Part shown: piece after piece, positions 1 to 11,406 of the stretch
Position numbering within the stretch: the stretch's first letter is position 1
Layout: each line of letters starts with the position of its first letter
Source of the DNA: Sipunculus nudus
Lineage: Eukaryota; Annelida; Sipuncula; Golfingiida; Sipunculidae
DNA length: 64,000 nt
NCBI GenBank assembly: GCA_026874595.1
Contig: CM049316.1
Coordinates: 21,787,839 to 21,851,838 of the forward strand
Reading direction: 5' to 3'
Position numbers and translations under genes: made by a program
The notes under the pieces: generated by a model
What the model was told of the DNA's origin: nothing
Databases searched by the model: none
Seen by the model: only the letters and a program-made list of their open reading frames with translations

Positions 1-148
1 TATATAAAGAAATATAAATAATAGAATAACTAATAGAAAGAAAGTTTAATTTTCATTATGCAGTTCCATTTGGTCATGACAGCTTTAATGAATAAGCACT
101 CAAATGCACTTTTTCCTTTTGGAATAATGTTTTTTATGTATTATATAT

Positions 149-1960
149 ATAATTACAGACCCATATCAATAATACCTCACGTTGCGAAACTATTTGAAAA
201 AGCTGTACAAAGGCAACTAATCAGGTTTATCACAAATAGCAATAGAATTTCAGAAAGTCAGCACGCATATCTGCCCGGAAAATCTACTGTAACGGCTCTT
301 AGTAAATTTTCAAATGACGTATATAAAACTATGGATCAGGGTAAAGTTACTGCTGCTTGTTTTTTCGACCTAACCAAAGGATTTGATACCATAAATCATA
401 AAAGATTATTGGAAAAGTTGTTCGTTTTTGGTTTTGATAAGAAAACAGTTGCCTGGTTTCAATCTTGCCTCCATGATCGCCTACAGATCGTAAAATACAA
501 CAACAATCTATCCAATGCTGCTGTTGTTAATGTAGGTGTTCCTCAGGGTACAGTTCTCGGCCCTATTCTATTTTTGATATACATAAATGATCTTCCAAAT
601 GTGCTAAATACTGATGGTATTGTAATGTACGCTGATGATGTCACTGTATATTGCCATGGTAAAAATGCTGTAGAAGCTGAGATTAAATTACAGCGAGTAG
701 TAAATCATGTGACCACCTGGTACGACGAAAACCTGCTCACTCTGAATTATAATAAATCTAATGTTATGCTACTTGGAAATCTTCATAGAATTGCTGATCA
801 CAAACTCAAGATATCAATATTAGATACAACATTACTTTGTTCTAATAAGATGAATCTACTTGGCGTTATAATAGACGCTAATAATCCTGGAAACCACATG
901 TTCACTCTCTATCCAAAAAACTATCTCAAAAGATAGGAGTTCTTTACCGAATATCAAGCTATCTGTCTATGCAATCTCTTACTAAGGTTTATGCAACTAT
1001 AATTCAGCCTCATATTGACTATGCCCTAAGCATTTGGGGTTGTTCCTTATTGTCAACCAATGATACGGTACAGAAAATACAAAACAGAGCTGCCCGCATT
1101 ATATCCAAAAACTATGACAGAAATGTTGATTCTATAACCATAGTAAATGAACTGGGTTGGTTGAATATACGTCAACGCTATATGTATTCTGTTGCAGTAC
1201 TTATGTATAAATGTGTTTGTTCAATAGCTCCCGGTTTACAAGGGAATAATTTTCACTTTGTCAATGAAGCTCACAATCATCAAACCCGAGCTGCTGTGAG
1301 CAATGATTTAGTCGTTCCTAAACCTAGAACAAACTATCTGAAAAAATCTTTACTATATATGGGGCCAAAAGTATGGAATAGTTTATCCAATGAATCTAAG
1401 TCAGCCATAACTTGTGCATCTTTTAAGAAACGAATCAAATTGGAAATTTTAGCAACTGTATGTTCTATATGACACATGTTATATTTGCATAAATTTGCGT
1501 TCTATACATGTAGCACTCATTCTTTTATCATTTCATAGATCATACAACAACTGTAAATTAATTTCATACGTATTTAACTGAATCTAACAAAGATCAGGTC
1601 CATAAATGCTAGAGATTATTGTAATATTATTGGTTCGTACGCCTCGCATATTTGCATGTATATATATACTGATTTAACGTGATATTTTAGTTTACTCCTT
1701 CTGTCTATAGATGTATATATTGATATACTTTCTTAACTCTCTTAATATGCTTTTATGATTTGAGTCCATATGTTCATGTTTATATTTTTAGTCATGGTAT
1801 TATTTTATGCATTGTATTGATAGTTTAGTCATTGTATGTTTTATATGTACTGATACAGGGCACCAAGTAAGACCAGTTTAATTTAAACTGATTGGTTTTC
1901 CCTGTATAAACATAATGTAAATAAATAAATAAATAAATAAATGTAAATAAATAAATAAAT
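149..1960 (+). mobile_element. 5'-truncated non-LTR retrotransposon, copy 1 (Jockey/CR1-like)
   Basis: From the NYRP box of the reverse transcriptase to the tail this segment matches the element at 20481-22278 almost base for base, with scattered single substitutions. It includes the same stop codon, the same 3' UTR of about 450 bases and the same (TAAA)n tail at about 1917-1960. Loss of everything upstream of the reverse-transcriptase start is the usual result of incomplete target-primed reverse transcription. The tail carries two TAAA blocks separated by TG, whereas copy 2 has one. Target-site duplications could not be picked out because both flanks are rich in A and T. Confidence 0.93.
150..1472 (+). 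pseudogene. broken reverse transcriptase of retrotransposon copy 1
   Basis: The frame begins inside the reverse-transcriptase domain at the NYRPISII motif. It keeps motif A (FFDLTKGFDTIN), the GVPQGTVLGP block and the catalytic YADD. A one-base deletion near 880-885, relative to the intact frame at 21209-21217, shifts the frame so that the first open stretch stops at 936; the rest is open again from 969 to 1472. Against copy 2 I see four amino-acid changes: Y to C in FQSYLHD, N to K in AEINLQR, I to M in NKINLL and E to G in GLQENNF. An ATG at 58 lies in flanking sequence and is not a genuine start. The copy cannot make a complete protein. Confidence 0.92.
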
Positions 1961-2083
1961 ATATATACCTAATGGACTTGCTTTCGATGTAAATACATCG
2001 GGGAGATCAGACGGGGTTGATAGACGTATGTGTTGTCTAAAAGCTAGACAGAATTTTGTGAAACACATGCTATACATATTTTT

Positions 2084-2087
<4 letters not shown>

Positions 2088-2145
<58 letters not shown>
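2088..2145. repeat. (TA)n microsatellite
   Basis: Uninterrupted alternating TA for nearly 60 bases, about 130 bases after the tail of retrotransposon copy 1. Confidence 0.97.
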
Positions 2146-2146
<1 letters not shown>

Positions 2147-2339
2147 AACGATAAAGTGTTTCTTATTGATACATTAATTCATCGTAAAAAAAGAATATAC
2201 TGAAAGCTCCAATCAAAGACTGGACATATACTACCACGTATATACCCGATCACTACCAGGAAAACTACCAGGATCGTAATGGAACTTTGGTGTGTGGTAT
2301 GGTAAAATAGTTCCTAAGTGTAACAAAATGTCTTAACAC

Positions 2340-2880
2340 AGGCGGCTCTGTGTATATATGTACGTGGGGAAACTTTTAGTCCGCTCCAACTTTTACACTA
2401 ACTTTTACACAACCCGCTGCGGTCGCCGCACATGGTAGAGTAGCGTACGGTTTTTGGGACAGCAGGGATTCTTCAGCTGGCGATGACGAAAAAACTTGTA
2501 AACTTGCATAACTGGGAAACTGGTTAAAACGGTCCAAATGACCGAAATCGCAAGTAAAAGGGCATTGCCTCCTCGAAGTAAAGTCGCTCACAAGGATCGA
2601 GTTCGGCTCTCGATTGACATGGCTGGGTCTCCGCTGCTGGGATCGGTGGAGGAAATGCGGGTTGCTTCGGGCTTTGTGACTGTGGGTGCTGTAGCTTTCT
2701 AACAAGGACTTCAACCCAGGAGAGAAGAGGGCGCCCCCTATGGCTCCTTGCTTGGCTTGGCATGGCACTGCGACTGTCGGCTCTGGGAACATGAGAACAT
2801 GCTTAAGGAGCGCACAGGGCTGAGGTCTTGACCGCAGCAACCTGTAGCTGCTCGATGAGCGTATACTTCTTTTGGTTTTT
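2340..2880 (-). other. GC-richer island with overlapping minus-strand open frames, unrecognised
   Basis: This 0.5-kb stretch is much richer in G and C than its surroundings. All three minus-strand frames are partly open: 154 codons at 2376-2840, 79 codons at 2524-2763 and the end of a 106-codon frame at 2738-3058. None has a recognisable domain; the 154-codon frame is rich in Ser, Pro, Gln and Ala. Simultaneous openness in several frames is what high GC alone would give, so I do not call a gene. It could be a decayed exon, a processed pseudogene or a fragment of a mobile element with different base composition. Confidence 0.3.
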
Positions 2881-3654
2881 GGTTGGATTCTTCAGCCTCG
2901 ATCACAACCTTTTTTTCAATTAAATGCATGTAGTTGTCATGTCTGACGAGCCTTTGATCCGAAGTGGTTGAAAAAAAATTAGACTGGCAGAGAATCAAGT
3001 AAATCACATAACTTTTAATGAAACTCACATAAATCAAGTTAAAAGCATGAGGCGGCAAATCATTAATGTAACGTTATTTCCTTCACTTAATTGGCAGCAA
3101 GCTATCTTAGCGTGATGTCTAAGGTGGATTCCACTTTATTCTATATCAGCTATAATCTACCTTATAACTCGGGGTCACCGTCGGTAGCATTTTATTCATA
3201 TAGTAGTTACCATTCTAATGAAACGTGCTCACTTTTTTGGAAAAACTTGAATCAGGTGATTTTTCCTCGAGATCGATGGCAATTAAGAGGATATTAGTAA
3301 AATATTCCTGGCGAATATATGTGAAACTTTATTTATCGATGGATTATCTATACTTTTACACATCCTTCAACTTTTTAATTCAGTATTGTTTTTGCTCCCG
3401 TCCCCCCATTGGAGAGATATGAAGTGACAAGTGAAATTTTGACTCCAGAAGAACGCCACAAAAGCGGGTACTTAATCGGTGGGCGCCAATGCAAATTCCA
3501 GATCTGCGCGTATTTCTGCACAGATGTTCAAAAACCTTTTAAACAATCAGCTAGCACGTACGCAGCGTTAAACCAGGAGATAATGCTTGCCGGTATTTGT
3601 TTATATAGAGAATTGACAGTGTTACATTATTGCCTCGGTCAGGAGGGTATGCGT

Positions 3655-3900
3655 TCATCTGCGTTCGCGTGTGTTTGTTTCGTGTCTGTTTATTATTACA
3701 ACCTAACTCACGCCGTTATACACGGAATCTCACGAAATGTTCAGGGGTTTTCAAGAATAGACCTATAAAGAATCGATTAAGTTTTGGTGTGGATCCACTA
3801 CATCAAATTGATTCAGGAACGTAAACAAAATTATAAACTGTATAGTCATATATGCACCAATGTACCTGGGAAAATTGGGGCCAATAAGTGAATAAAAAAA
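3655..3900 (+). repeat. dispersed repeat family R1, copy 1
   Basis: One of six copies in this window of an unnamed repeat. Shared landmarks in order are a GT-rich head, GGAATCTCACGAAATGTTCA, a GAATCGATTA..TTTTGGTGTGGATCC block, a TGCACCAATG..CCTGGGAA block, and the end GGCCAATAAGTGAAT. No reading frame is conserved between copies, and I see no tRNA-like promoter boxes. The class is unknown. Confidence 0.75.
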
Positions 3901-4462
3901 GTTTTGCATAATACCTAACATTAAGGACCGCAAACCTGGCGGGCGCCTGCATTCATGGGATCTCTGATTTCTAGTCCACCAATGTTACGTTATTAGATAC
4001 CAGAGTGGCTCATAGTCTCCATGGACAATATTGTATATTCAGCAAGGAGTACCGCCCATGGCCCCAGAGACTCCTCTGTCGTATAATTTGACTGTCTATT
4101 GATTTAATTTTCCCCCAAGCACCAGGTGTCTCCCACTTATGTAATTAGTTATCTAATTGTACTGGAATCGGAGGTCTTTGTCCCAGAAAGTTAGATTAAA
4201 CTTATCTAGGTGCCTAGTTTATTTAATATTTTCCCGATGTGAATCTAAATACTTAGATATAAGAAATGGATGGGCTAAAATTTTTTCCCTCTATGTTTCT
4301 ATTTAAAATGGTAGCTTATTGTTAATGATCACTGAAAGAGATTGATAAATGGTATTTACAAGGGTTTACCTATGCACTCGCCAACAAATAAGTTGATGAG
4401 TAAATCTCATGTGGCTATGTTTATATGAAATTCGTTGTTCGATTTAAATGATATTTAATTTA
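3901..4462. other. no gene seen
   Basis: AT-rich sequence of about 560 bases between dispersed repeat R1 and the pogo-like element. No frame, RNA gene or repeat is recognised. Confidence 0.6.
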
Positions 4463-5785
4463 CAATCTAACCTCTTTCATTCGCCCCTTGTTCATCCGCC
4501 AATCTCGCCTATTGCCAACAAATGACAGAGTCCCGATTACTTTAATATTTATTTACCTTGTTTATTTGCTAGCCTCGCTATCCGCCAGGTGCTTTTTAAC
4601 GCAAATGTGCCACATTCCCTTGATCATACGCCAACTTCCTGACTCAAGCTTAAGACATGTCGGAAATATTTCGTCAAACTGGGGTGTTATCGCTGACCTG
4701 ACCACGTCTGTGTTTACAACATGTCACGCCTCTCTGCTTATGGATCAAGTGCCCGATGCTACTGATTAATTAATGACCTAACACCCTTGAGTTGCTCTGG
4801 GACAGCTGTCATCAGCTGAGTGACCGGTGTTGATTTCACACCTGAGTTGTTTGGATAAGTGTCACTTAATGAGGCAAACCAGATTAGTAGTTTGTAGCAA
4901 TTGACAGGAGTGCAAGGTCAAGCAGCGTATATCGTGTACAGACATCAACGGCCTTAGTTTCGCAGTTCGCTGGACGAAGGGTGCCGGGGATTTCGTCAGC
5001 AGCGCCACCATCGGCAATTGTTGGAAACACACAGAATTTATACCCCGGGGTGACCAGCCGAGTGAAACAGATCGGCACGGCGTTCCATAAGCAAACAGTA
5101 TCATTTCGCTTCTACAACGAGTGACAGATGGCCTCGGGATTGACCATAGTGCACGCATATTTATCAGGAATTCGTAAATTCCGATCAGAATATAGGAACA
5201 GCACAACCTTTGAGTGATCAAGATGCCGTGGAAATAGTGACAGACTACGATGATACAGCCCGTCCGACCTCTGAACCTGAGGAAATAGTTCACCCTCTTC
5301 CGAAGTCTGGCAGGCCATTCAGACCGTCTCATGGTTTTCGAGAGCTCCAACTACAGCATACAGTCCGATATTGACGCATTTTACAGAACGGACAAAAGAA
5401 TAATAGCTCTCCATTCACAAGCTGGCAAACAATGCTCCATTACGGAATTCTTTAGGGCACACTCGGATGAAAGTGAAACGGCACCATGAGAATTTTATAT
5501 TTTGACCGGATATATTATACATGTATATCTTTGTAAATAAATTTTAAACACTGTATTTTTCTGTAGTTTTTTGTATTTTTTTTTTCTTTCTATGTGAATA
5601 AAGTTATATTAATGTATAAAATGTTGTTTTTTTAATATGAATATTTAAAGACGAGCCTTAGAAATGCATGGCCCGTTTAAAGCTACCCTGCACATCCGAT
5701 TTGGACCCATCGATCAACCGCCACCCTCGCTTATCGCCATATATTCCCCCGGTCCCAAGGTTGGCGAATAAAAGAGGTTATACTG
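4463..5785 (+). mobile_element. pogo/Tigger-like DNA transposon, internally deleted
   Basis: The two ends are inverted repeats. The left reads CAATCTAACCTCTTTCATTC and the right, on the other strand, CAGTATAACCTCTTTTATTC, followed in both by GCC. Each is flanked by TA, at 4461-4462 and 5786-5787, the target duplication typical of Tc1/mariner/pogo elements. CAGTATAACCTC..TATTCG resembles known Tigger/pogo termini. Copies of a CGCCA motif recur near both ends (about 4479, 4494, 4580, 4627, 5717, 5732 and, reversed, 5761) and may be transposase-binding sites (inference). At 1.3 kb it is shorter than an autonomous element of about 2-3 kb, and it retains only the transposase C-terminal part. Confidence 0.85.
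4869..5489 (+). pseudogene. pogo/Tigger transposase C-terminal remnant
   Basis: Read on the plus strand, one frame (from 4869, with an internal TGA at 4902) gives AVRWTKGAGDFVSSATIGNC followed by WKHTEFIP. This matches the pogo/Tigger/jerky pattern of an AW..V...TI.NCW+..GF helix segment that follows the DDE catalytic core. A second frame (5210-5375) carries an acidic, proline-rich linker. The first frame resumes at 5361 and ends at the stop at 5487. Near the end, at 5430-5453, is QCSITEFF, which fits the PCNA-interaction (PIP) box Q-x-x-I-x-x-F-F; Drosophila pogo transposase is known to bind PCNA through such a C-terminal motif. The N-terminal DNA-binding domains and the DDE core are missing. 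At least one stop and two frame changes make it non-functional. AATAAA signals lie downstream at about 5536 and 5597. Confidence 0.75.
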
Positions 5786-5962
5786 TACTTGGAATTTCGT
5801 ACTCCAATTAATATTCGTAGACATCAATGACTGAATGTTTCAATTTATTTAAGAAGTGGGAGGTTTCACAATTTCCTTCCATATGTTTGTTTAACTTTAA
5901 AGAGCTCAAAGAAAATACGCTGAACCAAAATATATTATTGAGGGTATACGTTCATTTCCGTT

Positions 5963-6225
5963 AATGTGTGTGTGTGTGTGTTTTTTTGTGCGAGTGTGTG
6001 TTTTTGTTCCCAACATAACACACGCAATCATGAACGGAATCTCATGAAATGTTGAGGGTGTTTCAGGAATGGGCCAACAGGAAGAAGGAAGAAACGATTA
6101 GATTTTGGTGTTGATCCGGAAAATAAACTGGAATTTGAAGCGTCATCAAGGAATAGTCACAACTGTACGATCTTTATGCACGAATTAACCTGCTGGGACT
6201 ATGGGCCAAAAATAATGCGCAGAAG
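5963..6225 (+). repeat. dispersed repeat family R1, copy 2, with (TG)n head
   Basis: It starts with a (TG)n/T-rich stretch, then GAACGGAATCTCATGAAATG, GATTAGATTTTGGTGTTGAT, a TCATCAAGGAATAGTCAC block and TGCACGAATTAACCTGCTGG. The middle blocks are better preserved than in copy 1. Confidence 0.75.
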
Positions 6226-8449
6226 GTCCCGCCTCATCAGTGTGGCCCGGTCATCCGTTCAGGTCACGCCAAAGCGTGCACAGCACCTCGGCGTATGTCC
6301 AGTGTTTCCGCATAACGTTGTAAAACGTGCTCCCATTGCGGAGGCATGCATCCAAGGGGTACTCATTTCGAGTTACCAATGCACTCCCCGCATTGTCCTT
6401 TGTAAGTAAGTTTTTCCTTAATGGAAGTGAAATTTGTAACACAACGCCTTTATTAGCAATACGGCACTTAGCAGACCCAGATTCGGAGTATTGACTTTCT
6501 GATTACTGTGAAAGGGGTGAATTGAATGCAGGAATAGAAACATAACAATTAACATGACTTTAAATGGAAATAGAAAGCCAACCATGCATCATCTCCTTCC
6601 TTATTAGGATTCTATATCACTGAAACTTTTAAGGACACACAAGTACACAGTTTTAGCAAAGTCTGTACTTATGATAATAATAAAAAAAATAATAATAATA
6701 ATTGGCATAGGTTAGTATAAAACCTACTTAAGGTGGAGAGGTGACATTCTGATGTTTTCTCCGCTTCCCGTTTATCAAGTATAAAGTTAAAGGAAACTCA
6801 GATTGTAAAATAAGGCAATAAAGAAGCTGTTAAAGGGCATTTTAGTCTATGTTTTCCCTCTATCACGTCGTGATCACCTTTGCTTTCAGGTGAGAAAATT
6901 GTAATATAGGATAAAAGATAAATGAGCCTGATATTCAATTAAGACCTACCATATACCAAATTTAACAAGCAGTCTTTACAAATTTGAGATATAAGTGTAC
7001 ATTTTACAAAATATCAGGTCTTTGGTCATGTTGCACAGCCCTATTTCACAGCTGCCTATTGGACTAGTCAGGTAAACACTCTAAAAATATTACTCTCAAA
7101 AGTGTTAGCTACACTCTTCTGTTTTATCACCAAGGCAGATACATGCACAAAATGTGGTCCTTTTGTTTGGGAATGTATATTTTTACATACCAAACCGGCG
7201 ATAAAAATATTAATGATTTCTATATTTAATTTACTGCAGCACATTTTGCTTCATTTAAAATATAAGGGTTTATACTATAGCCTACACCCTATTTCGGAAA
7301 AGGTCAGAATGGTGTATAAACAGGTAATATTTATTTTGCATATGAATTAAAAGATAATAAAGAAAATTCTTAAATAAACTTGAATAAAACTTTATTGCAA
7401 TAAAAAAATAAAGAAAATGAATATAATAGCTTGCTGGCATTTAGCTGTAAAATATGTCACCAACATAATAACGGGTTACCACTAATTTCCTACTCTGTTA
7501 TAAGGCATAAAAGATATGTTAATAAAGAATGGTATCAATTATGAAAAACGACATAAATAACAAAATGGACCGAATGATAACCTTTCTCATACCGTTAGTC
7601 ATTCCAGTTTTAAAGTTTACATCAACATGACTAAGCCTTATGTTAGGACAACCATTAAAAAGAGTTCATTCCATGCCTTCCAAACTGAACTTTTCAACTG
7701 ACAGACAGTTAAATCACTTACAATGCAGCCGGCTTTTCGTTACAGCCCATAAAAGGAGCATGCTAGCCAAACCCAGGGGCACCCTAGTCTTGTAATATAA
7801 AACTTAACATGGTCCACCCTTGCATATTATAAAGGTTCGATTTAATGTCCCAGGAGAGAACATTGTAATTGCAGTCGGGTTTGTGCGTTCGTTTGTATGA
7901 ATTGTTGAAACACGACAAGTTCTAATTAAAAAGAAAACAACGCATTGCCAAGGTGCTTTGTCTATCGTTTTATGATAGTTGCTCTTTCATTAGTGGTTCT
8001 TGTTGTTCGCTAGTTGAAGTCATGTCACGGTTATGGTCACGAGAAACACAATTCCTCGTCACGAATGATAACGAATTACGACAACATTTACACAATATGC
8101 TGCTTACACGACTTATGGTATTATCCCTTGCGAAAAAGCCCTAACTTTAAAATCAATCGAAAAGTGTTTCAAATGCATTTTAAACACCATAAAACATAGG
8201 TTTAAACAGATTTATACTCTATGGATCTAATATTAATTTTAAATGACTTTTGGTTTATTTTTATTTAAAGGGTTTTTTGATGCTTTCTAAACTACGACAA
8301 TATTACTTTAATCTTGCTACCTTTACTTCGCATCTAATAGCATCACAACGTCATTGTTTACGCAGCCTATACGATACCCCGGCGAAACCATTGTGAGTTC
8401 CAGTGTCAGGGATATAGGAGTCAAGTGGGAAGGGGTCACACTGCGCAGC
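6226..8449. other. no gene seen
   Basis: About 2.2 kb of AT-rich sequence. The short open frames here (for example 7102-7350 and 7953-8144) show no domain and are no longer than chance allows. A short (AAT)n run lies near 6675-6702. Confidence 0.6.
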
Positions 8450-8530
8450 CTCAGATTCATAAGACTCGGCTGTTTGGGGTTTATGGGCGTCACAATTTGA
8501 CCCCATCAATGATCCGCGGCTTCTACTTAC
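8450..8530 (+). repeat. dispersed repeat family R2, copy 1
   Basis: This stretch, with the landmarks TTCATAAGACTCGGC, GGTTTATGGGCGTCA and CCGCGGCTTCTAC, matches the reverse complement of 47575-47656 in the same order and spacing. The repeat is unnamed and its full extent is unknown. Confidence 0.6.
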
Positions 8531-9824
8531 ACCAACTGCGTAGGTATCATGTTTAAAGAGGGTAATATAGTCCGTTATTATATATCGGATGCGAATTGTT
8601 TCAAGGCAAACTACATCAACACGGGTGTTTGTGTGGTAAGGACTTTACACGGATTAAATGGAACCAATTTTGATTTTTCAGTCTGACAGTTGAGACAAGT
8701 AGTCCCGGCTGTCCCAGGAAGAGATTAGTAAAGGTAGAATCGACTTCTGGCGGGAGGTTGGGAAAGTATGTTTGATTTACATGTTCGTTTTGCATGCTAC
8801 AGCCTATTGTCTTCTTTATCTAAAAGGGTCCTGCAAAAATACGTAAATAAATAAGTCACTGATACAAAATAATGATATTTCATTTCCCTTATAACGATAA
8901 CAATCAAATAATATTTAGCACAAATCCAAACTTCAGGAACATGTTGCTGTGACTGCCATTGACACAGGTATTTAATTACATTAACAGTCTACAGTAACCA
9001 ATTTACAGCGGGATATGTAGACGCGAACGGGTACAGCAGTTGAACAACATGGCAATGAATGCTGGGTTTGAACAACGATTACTATAATGGACCTTTATGA
9101 AAAGTTAATAGTTCATAAATATGTTTTATAAATGCAAAGCATTCAGCAACGTTCGTGTTTTTTTTTTCAATAAGTAAATAAAGAAGAGAAAACTGCATAT
9201 GCTGTTCTTAAAGTGTTTTTATTTCCTGAAGCAGGTTGGACGTGGCCTAATCGACTGAATTATTGGGTGTAACAAACACAGAGGCCATTTGTTGTTCTGT
9301 CTTCCATCAATCCTTTCCACAATAGCCAGAAATCCAGTGTGACACTGTTGTTTAAATTTAGTTATCACTATGCAGGCACAGCTGAATCCTATTCTTGGAA
9401 CGACGTCAGTAGCTAAATAACACAAACCGGAATTACCGTTAATACGTTGCAATGAAAGAAAACTTTGCTAGTCTGGCTTGTTTTATTTTCTCAAGTTTAT
9501 AAATAAAATTAATGTCCATTGACTTGTCAGAGATGTCCTTTCAGTCCCGGTTGTACTTTTAATTTTACCTCCTTAGACGTCTGGGAGATGAAGTCTTAAT
9601 GCCATAATGCAAATAAAAAGAAATAATATTGGTATTAGTGTTTGATTTTATGGTCTCTTTGGAATGACTTGTATCAAGTTATTTGTATTATAAGAAATAT
9701 CAGACAGCGAGTTTACGTTAAGCGATAAGCAGCTTTATTACATAAACAGTAATTTACAAAGCGTCAGTTTATTTAGGTCATCTTAAACCAACATTCTCCA
9801 TGTAGCTTAACTATATATATATAT
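8531..9824. other. no gene seen
   Basis: About 1.3 kb of AT-rich sequence without a supportable frame or repeat. Confidence 0.6.
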
Positions 9825-10625
9825 TGTTACAGGTGCTCTTTTTATTTTATGACACGGGCGTAACTCCTGTTGTGGCACTCGTGTCTGGTCGCGTATTACA
9901 TTCTATGTTTAATCCGTGCTGGATGGACTCTCGTTGTCATGTGAGCCGTGGGCTTTCACGCCTAATCGTGGGTCACGTGATGAGCCTGGTGTGTAGAGAT
10001 ACACGGCGATGTTTTCTAGAGAATTCCTGAAACGCGTGTTTACTGTTGAGTAGGATCTTATACACTGTTCGAGAAGTGGAAAATTCCCGGCTTGGGGTGT
10101 GAAGGTATATAAAGGGGCTGTTTTTTAGAACCAGAGGGCAGACAGCAGAGCAGATACCAGCCGACGCAGAAGCGTGTGTCAGATTCTAAGACCTTATCCG
10201 ATGAATGCGGCAATTTTACATTTTTTTAGGATTTTCTCCTGGATTTTATACGTTTGGACTTCAGTTTACTTTCTGGGTTGTTGCAAGAACTTTCCACAGG
10301 ATTGTCATTCTCCGAGAGTTTACATTTAATAGACTTATCGTGGTGACTGTATTGGTATCCAGGTACTGTATCATTATCTTTCTGTGTGATTATATTGACT
10401 TGTTGCTATAACACTGTTTTACTGTATAATTGTATTGATTTAGTGTATTGTATTGTTAGGGTTGGTTTAAGAATAAATTATAGTTATTTGTTGACAAAAA
10501 TCCACTTTATTCATTCCCCTAGACATTTTACGCTGCCTAGTGTTACAGAATCTGATTTGTTTTTTATCTCCATTACAAAATTTGTGTTCATCACGCATAC
10601 GTGATCTGTTTATATTAGATTCCGT

Positions 10626-10629
<4 letters not shown>
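9825..10629 (+). mobile_element. solo LTR, copy 1 of family L1
   Basis: An 805-base unit beginning TGTTAC and ending GTAACA, a six-base terminal inverted repeat of the TG...CA type that defines LTRs. It contains a TATATAAA box (10106-10113) followed by a conserved GC-richer leader and an AATAAA signal (10472-10477), in the order expected for U3, R and U5. A second full copy lies at 38914-39689 and a truncated one at 60498-61104. No retrotransposon coding sequence adjoins it, so it is a solo LTR left by recombination. It inserted into a (TA)n tract, so its target duplication (ATAT on both sides) is not informative. The superfamily (Ty3, Copia or BEL) cannot be told from the LTR alone. Confidence 0.85.
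10106..10113 (+). promoter_or_regulatory. TATA box of solo LTR copy 1
   Basis: TATATAAA within GAAGGTATATAAAGGGG. It is preserved in the LTR at 60763-60770 and changed to TAGATAAA in the LTR at 38.9 kb. It is the likely U3 promoter of the retroelement. Confidence 0.65.

Positions 10630-10711
<82 letters not shown>
10630..10711. repeat. (TA)n microsatellite
   Basis: About 80 bases of alternating TA with one phase change, continuous with the 3' end of the solo LTR. A shorter TA run precedes the LTR at 9812-9824, so the LTR split one tract. Confidence 0.97.
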
Positions 10712-10715
<4 letters not shown>

Positions 10716-10984
10716 AAGGAGTATAAGACCACAGTATTACTTTATTTACCCTTCCATACTCATATTTCCTTTATTTACGATACCACAAAAGAATACCATT
10801 TAAACACGAGACTCGCATCGGGTCCGCACCCAGTTCAATTTCCGAGAAGATGTCGGAAAACAAAGTAGGTAAGTAGCATGCGTCCGGCCTCGGTATCTTT
10901 TTCATGGTATTGAATTAAATGATGCAGGTGGGGTAACAGACTCACTGTGCTATTTTTCCTGTATCGGGAACATACGGCGTGAGG

Positions 10985-11285
10985 TATCATCTAAAATCTC
11001 ACCCTTTCGCCGCTTGAATTTCAACATCTTCAAAATTCTCAGGCGACAGATTTTTTTTTAAAGAGAGTAGCCTTTTTTCTGCTGGCGAAGGTGCTGTCGT
11101 AGGCTTTCGCCAATTGACGTAGGTTATCGTAGGTCCTTTTGTAGGCTGTCGACAGGTGACGTGTCCTGTCGTGGGCTTCTTTACTTGGTACAGGGCCCAC
11201 CCCTGTCTCCGGCTCTTCACATAGGGTCTCAACCTAATTCGGAAGATATCGGAAAGCTCTGCTTTCTCAGTGAGTTTAAACAAAG
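10985..11285 (-). mobile_element. fragment of TIR element family T1
   Basis: Read on the minus strand this matches the interior of the T1 element at 46095-46330. Shared landmarks are GACAGGGGTGGGCCCTGTAC (46 kb: GAATGGGCTCTGTATC), CCCACGACAGGACA, TACGTCA, CTGTCGCCTGAGAATTTTGA and GCGGCGA. A minus-strand frame of 94 codons is open here and the same frame is open in the other copy. However, the differences in the best-conserved stretch (D/H, I/N, Q/P and K/T in LSPENFE-V) all change the amino acid, so I read it as conserved DNA rather than a selected protein. The terminal inverted repeats are not recognisable in this copy. Confidence 0.65.
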
Positions 11286-11289
11286 TGCT

Positions 11290-11371
11290 GGTTGAATCAG
11301 GTTCACACCTGATCCTGGGTTGTCGGTTAATGAATTTTATGAATACTGAGTTCTTAAATTGTGCATTAATT

Positions 11372-11406
<35 letters not shown>

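Noticed and set aside
58-936. 292-codon frame starting at an ATG upstream of retrotransposon copy 1
   Set aside because: The first 30 codons lie in flanking AT-rich DNA. The protein homology starts only at NYRP near position 150, so the ATG is accidental and the frame is part of the truncated element.
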